DNA of 17,278 bases, from the NCBI GenBank assembly GCA_964458015.1, contig CAYWGR010000121.1, positions 1-17,278 of the forward strand, read 5' to 3'. This document shows, piece by piece, positions 1 through 7,156 of the stretch (positions within the stretch are counted from its first letter, which is position 1; every line of letters begins with the position of its first letter). The notes beneath the pieces were generated by a model. The model was given only the letters and a program-made list of their open reading frames with translations, was not told the origin of the DNA and did not search any database. Source of the stretch: CAYWGR01 sp964458015 (GTDB lineage Bacteria; Planctomycetota; Planctomycetia; Pirellulales; Thermoguttaceae). A program made the position numbers and the translations under genes.

Positions 1-49
1 CTGCACCATTGGCCTCGTTGCCGGATACCTTGGATGCGAGCTCTTCCAT
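1..49 (-). CDS. 5' end of an unidentified minus-strand gene, cut by the left edge
   Basis: An ATG at 49 on the minus strand opens a frame of 16 codons to the window edge (MEELASKVSGNEANGA). A purine-rich GGAAAG (plus-strand 58-63) sits 8 nt upstream, as expected for a ribosome binding site. The visible residues are too few to assign a family. It reads in the same direction as the XylR-type regulator, whose stop lies about 290 bp upstream, so it could be a target or a downstream partner of that regulator. The start is supported only by the ribosome-binding-site spacing and an open frame. Confidence 0.45.
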   Translation of the reverse strand, partial: MEELASKVSGNEANGA

Positions 50-339
50 CGTCGTTGCTTTCCGTTGACAACACTTGTTTATTGGATACTGTCTTGTTCA
101 ACCGCCGATATCGTGAGATCAACTTTCCATAGCGAATGCAGAACGAAGCTTTGAATCAAGTTTCGCCTACAAACGCAAACGGATAACCTATCTTTTCGAC
201 GATTTTTTGCATAGTAACAAGAAAAATAGAGCACAGGAAAGAGCAAAGGGGCAAAATCAGGGGGAGATGAGATCCTTGCGGCATTTGCCTGAGCGTTTTT
301 GATCGCGAGAAAAGCGGATTGCCAGATTTGCCAAGCGGC
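50..339. other. intergenic region between xylR-type gene and left-edge gene
   Basis: About 290 bp without a convincing gene. Base composition is more AT-rich than the flanking coding DNA. A short palindrome AACA-CT-TGTT at 70-79 lies just upstream of the ribosome binding site of the left-edge gene and could be an operator, but at this length it may be chance. I saw no convincing sigma70 promoter and no clear rho-independent terminator for the regulator gene. A 103-codon minus-strand frame that runs through it into the regulator has no family features. Confidence 0.4.
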
Positions 340-1515
340 TTAGCCGCGACGGGGCGTCGAGGCTTCGATCTGGGCACGGCGGCGATAGGCGGAGGGAGAA
401 AGGCCTGTCGCTTGATGGAACACCACGGCCAAACGCTGGGCATTCGAGAAACCGGAGTGCCGTGCAATGGTCGGCATCGATAGCGATGTGTCGGTTAACA
501 GTCCCTTCGCCGTTTCCACGCGCACACGCCTCAATTCCTCGCCGACCGAACAGCCTAAGCGAGTACGAAACCGGCGTTCCAATTCACGCCGAACGATGCC
601 GACTTCCGCTACGATCTTGGCAACACTCAAATCCTCGGCGACATGTTGCCGAATGAAGGCCAATGCCCCGGCCACTGCCGGATCGTCCACGGCCAGCATA
701 TCGGTCGATTGGCGTCGTACGACGCGCAAGGGCGGCAAAAAAAGCGGTTCGGTAGGTGTTTCTTCGCCCGACATCATCTGGTCGAGCAAACGCGCAGCCT
801 CGTAACCGATGCGTTCCGAAGGAATGGCGATGCTCGAAAGCGGCGGCGTGGCCAGCAGACATTCCAATTCATCATCATCGACGCCGAGAATGGCCACCTG
901 GCCGGGAACACTGATGCCCAATTGCCCGCACATATCGGCCAAACTGCGGGCCGCAACGTCGTTCGAAGAAAAAACAGCCACGGGCTTGGGCAATTGTTGC
1001 AGCCATTGCCGCACCTGCTGGTCGGTGGATCTCCAACCCGACATCGTCGGCAAATGATGCATGTATTCGCCGTAGCAAGACGAAATCTCATATCCTGCCG
1101 CAACTAAACATTGCCGAAAGCTCGCCTCACGTGCTTTCGAGTACCGCGAAGACGCACTGCCGAAGAAGGCGAAATGCTTGAACCCTTGTATGAGAAAATG
1201 CTCCGCGGCTAGGCGTCCCACGGCCGTGTGATCCACATCGACCGAAGGCAGTTTTAACCCTTCGAGAGTGAAGGCGGTATCGACAAGTGGTTTCCGCAGT
1301 TTCAGAATTTGCCGAGCCACTTCCGGCAGGAACAACTGTGCGATAATGCCATGCGGGCGCCAATCGCGTAAATAGGGGACCGTTTGCATCTCCGCCGGCC
1401 CATTACGGAAAGTCCAGCCTTCTTTTTGGACAGCGTATGCCCGAATGCCGCGCATGGCGTCACGGCTAAAACCGTCGTGGCTCATCAATAGGGCAATTCG
1501 TTTTACTGCGCTCAT
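340..1515 (-). CDS. xylR: XylR-type sugar-responsive regulator (LacI-like sensor plus AraC HTH)
   Basis: The 391-residue protein has almost exactly the length and layout of E. coli XylR. Residues ~5-270 form a periplasmic-binding-protein-like sugar domain (N-terminal KRIALLMSHDGFSRDAMRGI, then VDVDHTAVGRLAAEHF, and ILGVDDDELECLL, a strong XylR-family signature). Residues ~275-380 form an AraC/XylS double HTH ending near GFSNAQRLAVVFHQATGLSP. The start was placed at 1515 because the sensor domain begins there and a GGGGGA sits 9 nt upstream; the frame opens 32 codons earlier but those residues look non-conserved. Proteins of this family bind D-xylose or a related sugar and activate catabolic genes. 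The ligand here is not knowable; Planctomycetota carry many paralogues, so the symbol denotes family only. It diverges from the acyltransferase gene to its right. Confidence 0.9.
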   Translation of the reverse strand: MSAVKRIALLMSHDGFSRDAMRGIRAYAVQKEGWTFRNGPAEMQTVPYLRDWRPHGIIAQLFLPEVARQILKLRKPLVDTAFTLEGLKLPSVDVDHTAVGRLAAEHFLIQGFKHFAFFGSASSRYSKAREASFRQCLVAAGYEISSCYGEYMHHLPTMSGWRSTDQQVRQWLQQLPKPVAVFSSNDVAARSLADMCGQLGISVPGQVAILGVDDDELECLLATPPLSSIAIPSERIGYEAARLLDQMMSGEETPTEPLFLPPLRVVRRQSTDMLAVDDPAVAGALAFIRQHVAEDLSVAKIVAEVGIVRRELERRFRTRLGCSVGEELRRVRVETAKGLLTDTSLSMPTIARHSGFSNAQRLAVVFHQATGLSPSAYRRRAQIEASTPRRG

Positions 1516-2015
1516 AGCGTGCGTTCCCCCGCTATAGCCAGTATAATAGCCCGTGGATGGAATCTCTACCGTGCCCAGACCATGGGAAGCCGACTCGTAG
1601 GTTATGCCCAAGCCGACCTACAGTTTTTCGAGACAGCTTAATTGCCCGAGCGAAAGAGAGCGGTCAGCCGATCCAGGATCAGCCGTTTCATGCGCCGCCA
1701 GTAATATCGCAGCAGAAGACTCATGATCCCCCCACCACAGTCCCGATTTCTGTGATACCAACCGTTTATTGCAAACCCTGCGCCAACTAAAGGCAAAGTT
1801 GCCATTACCCGCAAATAACACGGATTTTAGCCACTTTCTAGCGACACTTCAGAGACAAGGCCCGTGTTATATGATGGGCTGGCCGTCATATTAAGACGTG
1901 CCCGTGGCAGGGCATAGCGGAAAACACGCATATCCGCTACTTTCGTAACGGCATGATAATTGCTATACTCAGTTGGTAAAAAACATCCGAAAACTCGCGT
2001 CTTTGGTATGCATCC
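1516..2015. promoter_or_regulatory. divergent intergenic region between the regulator and the acyltransferase
   Basis: About 500 bp with no believable gene. Next to the regulator start, ATAGCC occurs twice as a direct repeat (1534-1539 and 1546-1551, 12 bp period) flanking a minus-strand TATACT -10-like hexamer (1540-1545); no good -35 accompanies it. Further right are a perfect 9-bp inverted repeat (1815-1823 with 1862-1870, 38 nt between arms), a 6-bp dyad ATATGA/TCATAT (1869-1874, 1886-1891) and a 5-bp dyad TGCCC/GGGCA (1899-1914). These may be operators or a structured leader. Short frames on either strand show no coding character. Confidence 0.45.
1941..1969 (+). promoter_or_regulatory. 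predicted extended -10 promoter for the acyltransferase gene
   Basis: An extended -10, TGCTATACT, lies at 1961-1969. The hexamer 17 bp upstream (TTTCGT, 1941-1946) is a poor -35, which fits an extended -10 promoter that needs little -35 contact or an activator. The transcript would start near 1976, about 40-60 nt before the candidate start codons at 2016 and 2037. Confidence 0.4.
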
Positions 2016-3458
2016 ATGATTTGCAAGTCGAGTGACATGTCGGGCCGACTGAATGTGTTTCAGCGACTGATGACACAGTGGAGCGAATTGCATCCGTACA
2101 ATGCGGCCCATGTCTATCGGATTGCTGCGTCAGCCGATCCGTTCCGTTTGGCCGAAGCGGTTCGGCAAGCCTTTGCTGATACAGGGCTGGGTATCGTTCA
2201 CCTTGACGCATCTTCTCTAACTTATCGCCACGAGACAGATAGTGCGCCGGAGATCGAAGTGGTTCAAGGCGGCGAGGATTCAGATTCACGGCTGGCTCGA
2301 CATTTGACGACCGAGCTGAATCGTCCCTTTGAGCGGCCCGTTTGCAAGCCGTGGCGTTTCAGCATTCTGGATGCCGAGTCCGGCTCGCATTACGTGATGG
2401 TAACGTATGACCATTGGATTGCCGACAATGCGGCGGCCCGGCTTGTCTTGCGACATGTGCTGGATCGTTACTGCGAATGGAATTTGCCGGAGAATCAAAA
2501 CCCGCTTGATCTTTACCCCGGCACGTACCGTGAGGTTTTCGCACATCGGCTGCATGGACGGCAACTAATGAAAGCTGGCGCACATTCCGTGAGCCAATTG
2601 CTGCGGAACCGTTCCGTGGCCCAGATGCCGTATTCCTCTAGCCGGCAATTGTCGGTCCAATATGAGCTATATCGCGCAGCTTCGGGCACCATCCCCCAGC
2701 TTAAGCATTTCGCCAAGTCGCTGGGAGCAACGGTCAACGATGTGATACTTGCAGCGTTGGGCCGGGCGATGACCGAATATCTGCCTTGCCGCTCGATCCG
2801 CAAGCAACAGGCCATTTCGTTGGGTTCGATCGTCGATGTCCGCGGCGACGCCCAAGAGGATTTAAGCGATTCGATGGGCGCCTTCCTGGGTTACTTTTTA
2901 ACCCGGATGGCCGCCGACAAATCAATGAGCCTGACCGATGCCGTCCGAACGGTGGCGGCCGTGACCGGTCCGATCAAGGCACGCCGGGCGTATCTCAATT
3001 CGGTATTGAACATGCGAGTAGCCGGCGCACTTTGGCCCCATCTATCGGACATAAACAAGGTCCATTTCATGCGGAAGACGCTACCCATGACGGCCGGCGT
3101 TTCCAACGTTGTCGTCCGCGACGGCTGGATTGCGGATTGCGGCCGGGGCTGCATTGCCGAATATCTCCGCGGCGTCTCGACTGGCCCGATCTTGCCTTTG
3201 GTGCTAACGACGACCACGCTCGGCGAGGAAATGAATGTCGGCGTCACTTACCGGATCGCCGGCTTCTCGCGGCAGAAAATCGATGGAATCATGGAGCGAT
3301 TCATGGACCAAATCCAGCATCCCGCCGGTACGGGCCACGCTCCTCAACGTCGTCATCCACGTCGGCGTTCGCTTCCTTCACGTTTTGCCACCGCACGTCG
3401 CTGGGCCGCCAGCCGCGACCGTGCGGCATTGGCCGAAAATGCAGTTAAGGTCAGCTAG
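2016..3458 (+). CDS. condensation / WS-DGAT-like acyltransferase, substrate unknown
   Basis: The protein (480 aa, or 473 from an in-frame ATG at 2037) resembles the CoA-dependent acyltransferase fold shared by condensation domains, PapA-type and wax-ester synthase/DGAT enzymes. The active-site region, normally HHxxxDG, reads YDHWIADN at residues 131-138: the catalytic second His is kept, the first His is Asp and the Gly is Asn. A second family mark, TVNDVILAALGRAM, is at 239-252, and a C-terminal beta-rich part (ILPLVLTTTTLGEEMNVGVTYR) follows. Such enzymes move an acyl group from CoA or a carrier to an alcohol or amine. No signal peptide or membrane segment is seen. Neither start has a strong ribosome binding site. 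The last ~45 residues are Arg/Pro/Ala-rich and atypical (see findings). It is a monocistronic unit divergent from the XylR-type gene, with a terminator-like hairpin downstream. Confidence 0.75.
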   Translation: MICKSSDMSGRLNVFQRLMTQWSELHPYNAAHVYRIAASADPFRLAEAVRQAFADTGLGIVHLDASSLTYRHETDSAPEIEVVQGGEDSDSRLARHLTTELNRPFERPVCKPWRFSILDAESGSHYVMVTYDHWIADNAAARLVLRHVLDRYCEWNLPENQNPLDLYPGTYREVFAHRLHGRQLMKAGAHSVSQLLRNRSVAQMPYSSSRQLSVQYELYRAASGTIPQLKHFAKSLGATVNDVILAALGRAMTEYLPCRSIRKQQAISLGSIVDVRGDAQEDLSDSMGAFLGYFLTRMAADKSMSLTDAVRTVAAVTGPIKARRAYLNSVLNMRVAGALWPHLSDINKVHFMRKTLPMTAGVSNVVVRDGWIADCGRGCIAEYLRGVSTGPILPLVLTTTTLGEEMNVGVTYRIAGFSRQKIDGIMERFMDQIQHPAGTGHAPQRRHPRRRSLPSRFATARRWAASRDRAALAENAVKVS

Positions 3459-3473
3459 GAACAACCGGCACCA

Positions 3474-3495
3474 CCCCGCGACCGCAGTCGCGGGG
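3474..3495. terminator. perfect 9-bp GC-rich hairpin between convergent genes
   Basis: CCCCGCGAC and GTCGCGGGG form a perfect 9-bp stem with a CGCA tetraloop. It starts 16 nt after the acyltransferase stop (3458) and ends 36 nt before the convergent SDR stop (3531), where a shared bidirectional terminator would be expected. There is no immediate U tract on either strand (the nearest T-rich stretch on plus is near 3511-3521), so it may work with Rho or as a 3' end stabiliser. A small GGGC/GCCC dyad (3493-3504) overlaps its right arm. Confidence 0.6.
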
Positions 3496-3530
3496 CGTAT
3501 GCCCGGCTAATCCGTTCTTTTCGTGGCGAT

Positions 3531-4364
3531 TTACAATCCCGGTACGTAGTCTTTGCCGAATTGCCAGGTCATCGGTTGGCGGAATCCTTCGCCGAAAGGC
3601 ATCCACGAAGTCGTGCCGCCGTCGACTACCAAGGCTTGTCCGAAAATGTAGCGGGAATCCTCGGAAGCCAAGAACAAAACCGCCTTGGCGATGTCGATTG
3701 GTTCGCCCACGAACCCTGCAGGGATGTTTTTGCCCGACTCCTTGGGATCGTAGGTGGCGTCCATCTTGTAGTAAGCTTCGACGACGACCGACCCTGGCAC
3801 AACCGCATTGACTCGCACGTTGTGTGGCGCCAACTCGATGGCCAAGACGCGCGTGAAGGCATTGATCGCACCTTTGGTCGAGGCATAAACCGTATGCTCG
3901 GGATAGGCTTCCAACGCATGGATCGAGCTAGTGTTGACGATCACGCCGGCGCCTTGCTTGAGCATGACGCGAGCAGCGGCCTGGGAGGCGAAATACATCG
4001 CCTTGATATTGACATTGAAAACCGTATCGAACTGTTCTTGGGTGACTTGCAGAAAAGGACGATTCAGGGTAATGCCGGCGTTATTAACCAAAATATCGAG
4101 GCCGCCGAGGAATTCAACCGCCTTTTCGACCAATTGGCCGGGCCCTTCGGCAGAGCGAAAATCGGCATGAATAGCCGTGACCTTCGCTGCACCTTCTTTT
4201 TTGGCCTGTTCGACGGCACTCATTGCCCCATCGCGGCTGCCGGAATAGTGGAAGACGACATCGGCCCCTTCGCGGCAAAACTCCAAAGCCACGCCGCGTC
4301 CGATGCCCGTTCCCGAGCCGGTGACCAAAACCCTTTTTCCCTTCATCCGTTGACCCGTCGCCAT
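3531..4364 (-). CDS. SDR-family NAD(P)-dependent oxidoreductase
   Basis: A 277-residue classical short-chain dehydrogenase/reductase. Seen in order: cofactor motif TGSGTGIG (residues 15-22), NNAG (94-97), catalytic Ser147, Tyr160 and Lys164 in VYASTK, and a C-terminal VDGGTT stretch followed by a ~25-residue extension rich in aromatic residues (WMPFGEGFRQ onwards). The closest general types are glucose 1-dehydrogenase-like and 3-oxoacyl-reductase-like SDRs, so a sugar or polyol oxidation is likely but the substrate is not readable. The start at 4364 is preferred to an in-frame ATG at 4376 because GAGG is 6 nt upstream of it. It is the last gene of the minus-strand operon, 37 nt after the E2 gene, and ends near the shared terminator hairpin. 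It is soluble and cytoplasmic. Confidence 0.9.
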   Translation of the reverse strand: MATGQRMKGKRVLVTGSGTGIGRGVALEFCREGADVVFHYSGSRDGAMSAVEQAKKEGAAKVTAIHADFRSAEGPGQLVEKAVEFLGGLDILVNNAGITLNRPFLQVTQEQFDTVFNVNIKAMYFASQAAARVMLKQGAGVIVNTSSIHALEAYPEHTVYASTKGAINAFTRVLAIELAPHNVRVNAVVPGSVVVEAYYKMDATYDPKESGKNIPAGFVGEPIDIAKAVLFLASEDSRYIFGQALVVDGGTTSWMPFGEGFRQPMTWQFGKDYVPGL

Positions 4365-4370
4365 AGGAAA

Positions 4371-4374
4371 CCTC
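4371..4374 (-). promoter_or_regulatory. ribosome binding site deciding the SDR start
   Basis: GAGG on the minus strand lies 6 nt upstream of the ATG at 4364. The alternative ATG at 4376 overlaps it and has no purine-rich sequence of its own, so 4364 is the better start. Confidence 0.55.
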
Positions 4375-4401
4375 ATGTGTTCAGGTTAGATAATTAGACG
4401 A

Positions 4402-5286
4402 TTATAAAGAAGGCATTTCGTAAAGGAGTTGGAAGGGTGTTTCCAAAAGCTCCACGATCCGGTCCAAGAATTCGGCGGCCGGAACGCCGTCCATCACGCG
4501 ATGATCGACTGAAAGCGTCAAGTGCATGGTTTGGCGCGCGCAAAGTCGGCCATCGACCACGCGCGGCCGCTCGGCGGCTCGCCCGACGGCCAACATGCTG
4601 CTTTGCGGCGGCGAAATAATCGGCGTAAACTCGTCGACGCGGCGCTTGCCGAGATTCGTAAGTGAAACGGCTCCGCCCTGGAAAATATCGGCGGGCGTTC
4701 GGCCCGAGCGAACGGCTTCGGTCAGCCGCACGCGCTCACGCACCATGTCGAGCAAGCCCAACCGGTCGGCCTGGTGGATGATGGGCACCAAAAGCCCGTC
4801 GACCACTTGGACCACCAGCCCCACATCGACCGTAGGCAATTGCACGATAGTGTCGTTTTGCCATATCCGATTGGCCTGAGGGCAATCGCGTAGAGCAACC
4901 GCCAGGGCACGCAGGAAGAAGTCGGTCAAGCTGGGGCGCTGGCCGCAACACTTCTCCATGGCATCCAAATTCTGCTGCCGCAGTTGGACGAGGGAGGTAA
5001 CGTCGGCTTCGCTGCGAAGGTAGAAGTGGGGAACCGTGGCAAAGCTCTCGGTCACTTTGGCCGCGATGGCGCGACGCATGGAGGAAAGCGTGCCGACGCC
5101 GGCAGTCCTGGCCTCCGGCTTCATTTCCACGGGCGGACGAGGCGAAGCGACGACGACTCGCAACACATCGGCCTCGACAATGCGGCCGTTGGGCCCCGTG
5201 CCGCGTACCGTTGCGGTGTCGATATTGCGTTGACGCATGGCCCGAAGGGCGCGGGGCGAGATGGGCTTGTAATCAGTTGTTTTCAT
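4402..5286 (-). CDS. 2-oxoacid dehydrogenase complex E2 acyltransferase without a lipoyl domain
   Basis: The 294-residue protein contains a peripheral subunit-binding domain (residues ~8-44: ISPRALRAMRQRNID, then GTGPNGRIVEADVL) and a chloramphenicol-acetyltransferase-like E2 catalytic domain (~62-294) ending with the active-site motif DHRVMDG (261-267, His262). It transfers the acyl group from lipoyl to CoA in pyruvate, branched-chain or acetoin dehydrogenase complexes. Normal E2 proteins begin with one or more lipoyl domains; here none is present and the subunit-binding domain starts almost at residue 8. The lipoyl domain is instead at the C-terminus of the E1 fusion encoded two genes upstream in the same operon. 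The gene starts 6 nt after the GH127 stop with only a weak ribosome binding site, suggesting translational coupling. The substrate class is not defined by sequence alone. Confidence 0.92.
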   Translation of the reverse strand: MKTTDYKPISPRALRAMRQRNIDTATVRGTGPNGRIVEADVLRVVVASPRPPVEMKPEARTAGVGTLSSMRRAIAAKVTESFATVPHFYLRSEADVTSLVQLRQQNLDAMEKCCGQRPSLTDFFLRALAVALRDCPQANRIWQNDTIVQLPTVDVGLVVQVVDGLLVPIIHQADRLGLLDMVRERVRLTEAVRSGRTPADIFQGGAVSLTNLGKRRVDEFTPIISPPQSSMLAVGRAAERPRVVDGRLCARQTMHLTLSVDHRVMDGVPAAEFLDRIVELLETPFQLLYEMPSL

Positions 5287-5292
5287 GGAATT

Positions 5293-7143
5293 CTATTTCT
5301 CACTCGTAAGTTCATCATCGACCACGGGGGTCGCAGTGGGAACACGAAAATACGTGGCAATGCCGCTCGGATCGACGAATTCAGTCAGCACAACGTCGAG
5401 TGATGCGGGGCCCTGACCGTCGTTTCCGGGCGGCCATGCCTTGGCCGTAACTTTTAGGCCGGTGGGACGAACGGATGTATCGGGAATGGGCACGCCGATC
5501 GATGCGGGGTCCAGCATCAGTTCGCGCGGCTCCTTGTACTTTTTCAACAGTTCGGCGTTTTGTGCGGCGCCAAAACAGTAAACCACCGGACCTCGCAGCA
5601 GAGCGACGTGGCCCTCCTGAAGCTTGCGACCGCGCACAAACCGCCACGGCATGGGCATGTTGAGCGTGAGCGTATCGCCAGGCTTCCAGATGCGGCGGAT
5701 TTCGAGATATTTTTCACTAGGCGATACCTCGTGGGCTGGTTCGCCGTTGATTGCCAGCGTGGCTTTCGGACACCACCGCGGAATTCGTAGCCGTAAGGAT
5801 AATTCCATCGCTTTCGACGGTGTGACGACCATCTTTACCAATCCGGAGTTGGGATAATCCGTTTCCTGTTGGATCGTGACGCCGAGGCCATTGCCGAGGT
5901 CAATGTTCTTCTTCGATTGCGTGAAGAGATTGACCGCGATAGCGCCGTCCTTGGTCCGATAGTAGACCATCTCGGGCAATTCGGCGACAATGCGGCGGAA
6001 GTTGCCGGGGCAACAGAAACCATCGCTGCCGTAATACTCCCGCGGCCCTTCGAACGGCGTGAAATAGCGAATTCGTCGTCCGGCCGGTTCTTGAGCGGCA
6101 AAGAGCGCATTGTAGATGGTTCGCTCCATGATATCGCCATAGCGAAGATCGCCGTCGAGACGCATGAGGCTGCCGAGCCAGCGAATCAGGTATGCAGTGA
6201 CGCACGATTCGCTGATGGCACCTTTGCCGTTTTGCGTGTAGGCAAAATGCTCGCCATCGGAACCGGAACCGATCACCAACAGGCCGCCGTCCTTGCGCAC
6301 GAGTTCGTGCAACATGAACCGCGACATCTTCAGCAGTTGCTCCGAAGGTTCCCAACGGTATAGCATCGTTTGGGCGTAGCATCGTGCCAGCATGACATAG
6401 ACGTGCGATCGTTTGCGGTTTTCAAACGTCTGCTCCCAATCGCGAAGCGAACGGCATTCGATCTCCCATTGCGAACCGTGCTTGGTATCGGCGGCAAAAC
6501 GCAGATAACGCGGATCGCCCGTGCAGCCGTAAAGCGTCAGCATGGCCTCGGGCAGGCCGGCCGTGCAGACGTTCTCTGGGTGCGTGTTTTTCGGAAACGT
6601 CGCCAAAATATAGTCGGCCAATTGGCGGGCGTATTCGAGCGATTTTTCATTGCCGCTATAACGCCAATGATCAATCAGGCCTAAAACCGTGTATTCCTGA
6701 TCGTGTAGAATCCAGTTGTGATAGTTTTGTCCGCCTTGCGGCTCGGCGGGCATGTGGCCCAGGTAGCCGTCGGGGTCTCGGGTCTTCATCAGCTCTTCGA
6801 TGAGCCGCGCGGTTCGGTCTCGAACGGCCGGATCGCCTGTATAGGCAGCGAACATGCTGCCTGCATCGATCACCTTTCCGATCCCGATATAGCGCCACTC
6901 CTCCGGCTTGGCCGGAGGCCGCGTCTTGAACGGATCCAAGAAACTACGCTCATCAATCGCCATGTAGTTCTTGTAGATCAGGTCGTTGATGCGGCGTCCA
7001 ATTTCACCGGACAGTTCCGATTGCGTGAGCCGCACCGGCAGCAATGCATCGGCCGCCTTCGGTTCAACGGCATCGGCGCGCCCAACGGCCATCCCAAGCA
7101 TTGCCAAGATACAACACGCATGAAGCAAGGTGGTTTTCGTCAT
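5293..7143 (-). CDS. secreted GH127-type (DUF1680) beta-L-arabinofuranosidase
   Basis: A 616-residue protein with an N-terminal signal peptide (MTKTTLLHACCILAMLGMAV, probable cleavage after ADA) and an (alpha/alpha)6-barrel glycosidase of the DUF1680/GH127 superfamily. The Zn-thiolate site known from Bifidobacterium HypBA1 is recognisable: Glu312 and Cys314 in ISESCVT and the Cys pair 377-378 in GFCCPGNF, one of which is the nucleophile; a candidate acid/base Glu lies in GSDGE about 14 residues before Glu312. Family members release beta-L-arabinofuranose; some relatives act on other sugars. The frame opens 38 codons earlier but the ATG at 7143 was chosen for the signal peptide and AGAAGG 9 nt upstream, which spans the stop codon of the E1 gene. 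Unusually, it lies between E1 and E2 genes of one enzyme complex. Confidence 0.88.
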   Translation of the reverse strand: MTKTTLLHACCILAMLGMAVGRADAVEPKAADALLPVRLTQSELSGEIGRRINDLIYKNYMAIDERSFLDPFKTRPPAKPEEWRYIGIGKVIDAGSMFAAYTGDPAVRDRTARLIEELMKTRDPDGYLGHMPAEPQGGQNYHNWILHDQEYTVLGLIDHWRYSGNEKSLEYARQLADYILATFPKNTHPENVCTAGLPEAMLTLYGCTGDPRYLRFAADTKHGSQWEIECRSLRDWEQTFENRKRSHVYVMLARCYAQTMLYRWEPSEQLLKMSRFMLHELVRKDGGLLVIGSGSDGEHFAYTQNGKGAISESCVTAYLIRWLGSLMRLDGDLRYGDIMERTIYNALFAAQEPAGRRIRYFTPFEGPREYYGSDGFCCPGNFRRIVAELPEMVYYRTKDGAIAVNLFTQSKKNIDLGNGLGVTIQQETDYPNSGLVKMVVTPSKAMELSLRLRIPRWCPKATLAINGEPAHEVSPSEKYLEIRRIWKPGDTLTLNMPMPWRFVRGRKLQEGHVALLRGPVVYCFGAAQNAELLKKYKEPRELMLDPASIGVPIPDTSVRPTGLKVTAKAWPPGNDGQGPASLDVVLTEFVDPSGIATYFRVPTATPVVDDELTSEK

Positions 7144-7156
7144 CCCATCTAACCTT

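Noticed and set aside
335..347. Palindrome GCGGCT-T-AGCCGC at the regulator stop codon as a terminator
   Set aside because: A one-base loop cannot form a stable RNA hairpin of this size and no T tract follows on the minus strand.
1542..1547. Perfect TATAAT on the plus strand
   Set aside because: No -35-like hexamer lies at usable distance upstream (1519-1524 is GTGCGT), and no plus-strand gene starts soon after it.
1557..1821. Small frames in the intergenic region (1557-1790 plus, 1618-1821 minus)
   Set aside because: They overlap each other on opposite strands, lack ribosome binding sites and show no protein-like composition.
3235..3510. Separate small plus-strand gene overlapping the acyltransferase end
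   Set aside because: No ribosome binding site and no family features for its first half; the coding-like part of this frame is better treated as a possible frameshift of the acyltransferase tail.
3561..4397. Long plus-strand open frame of 278 codons opposite the SDR gene
   Set aside because: It is antisense to a clear SDR with all motifs; the translation has no recognisable family features and follows from GC-rich third positions on the other strand.
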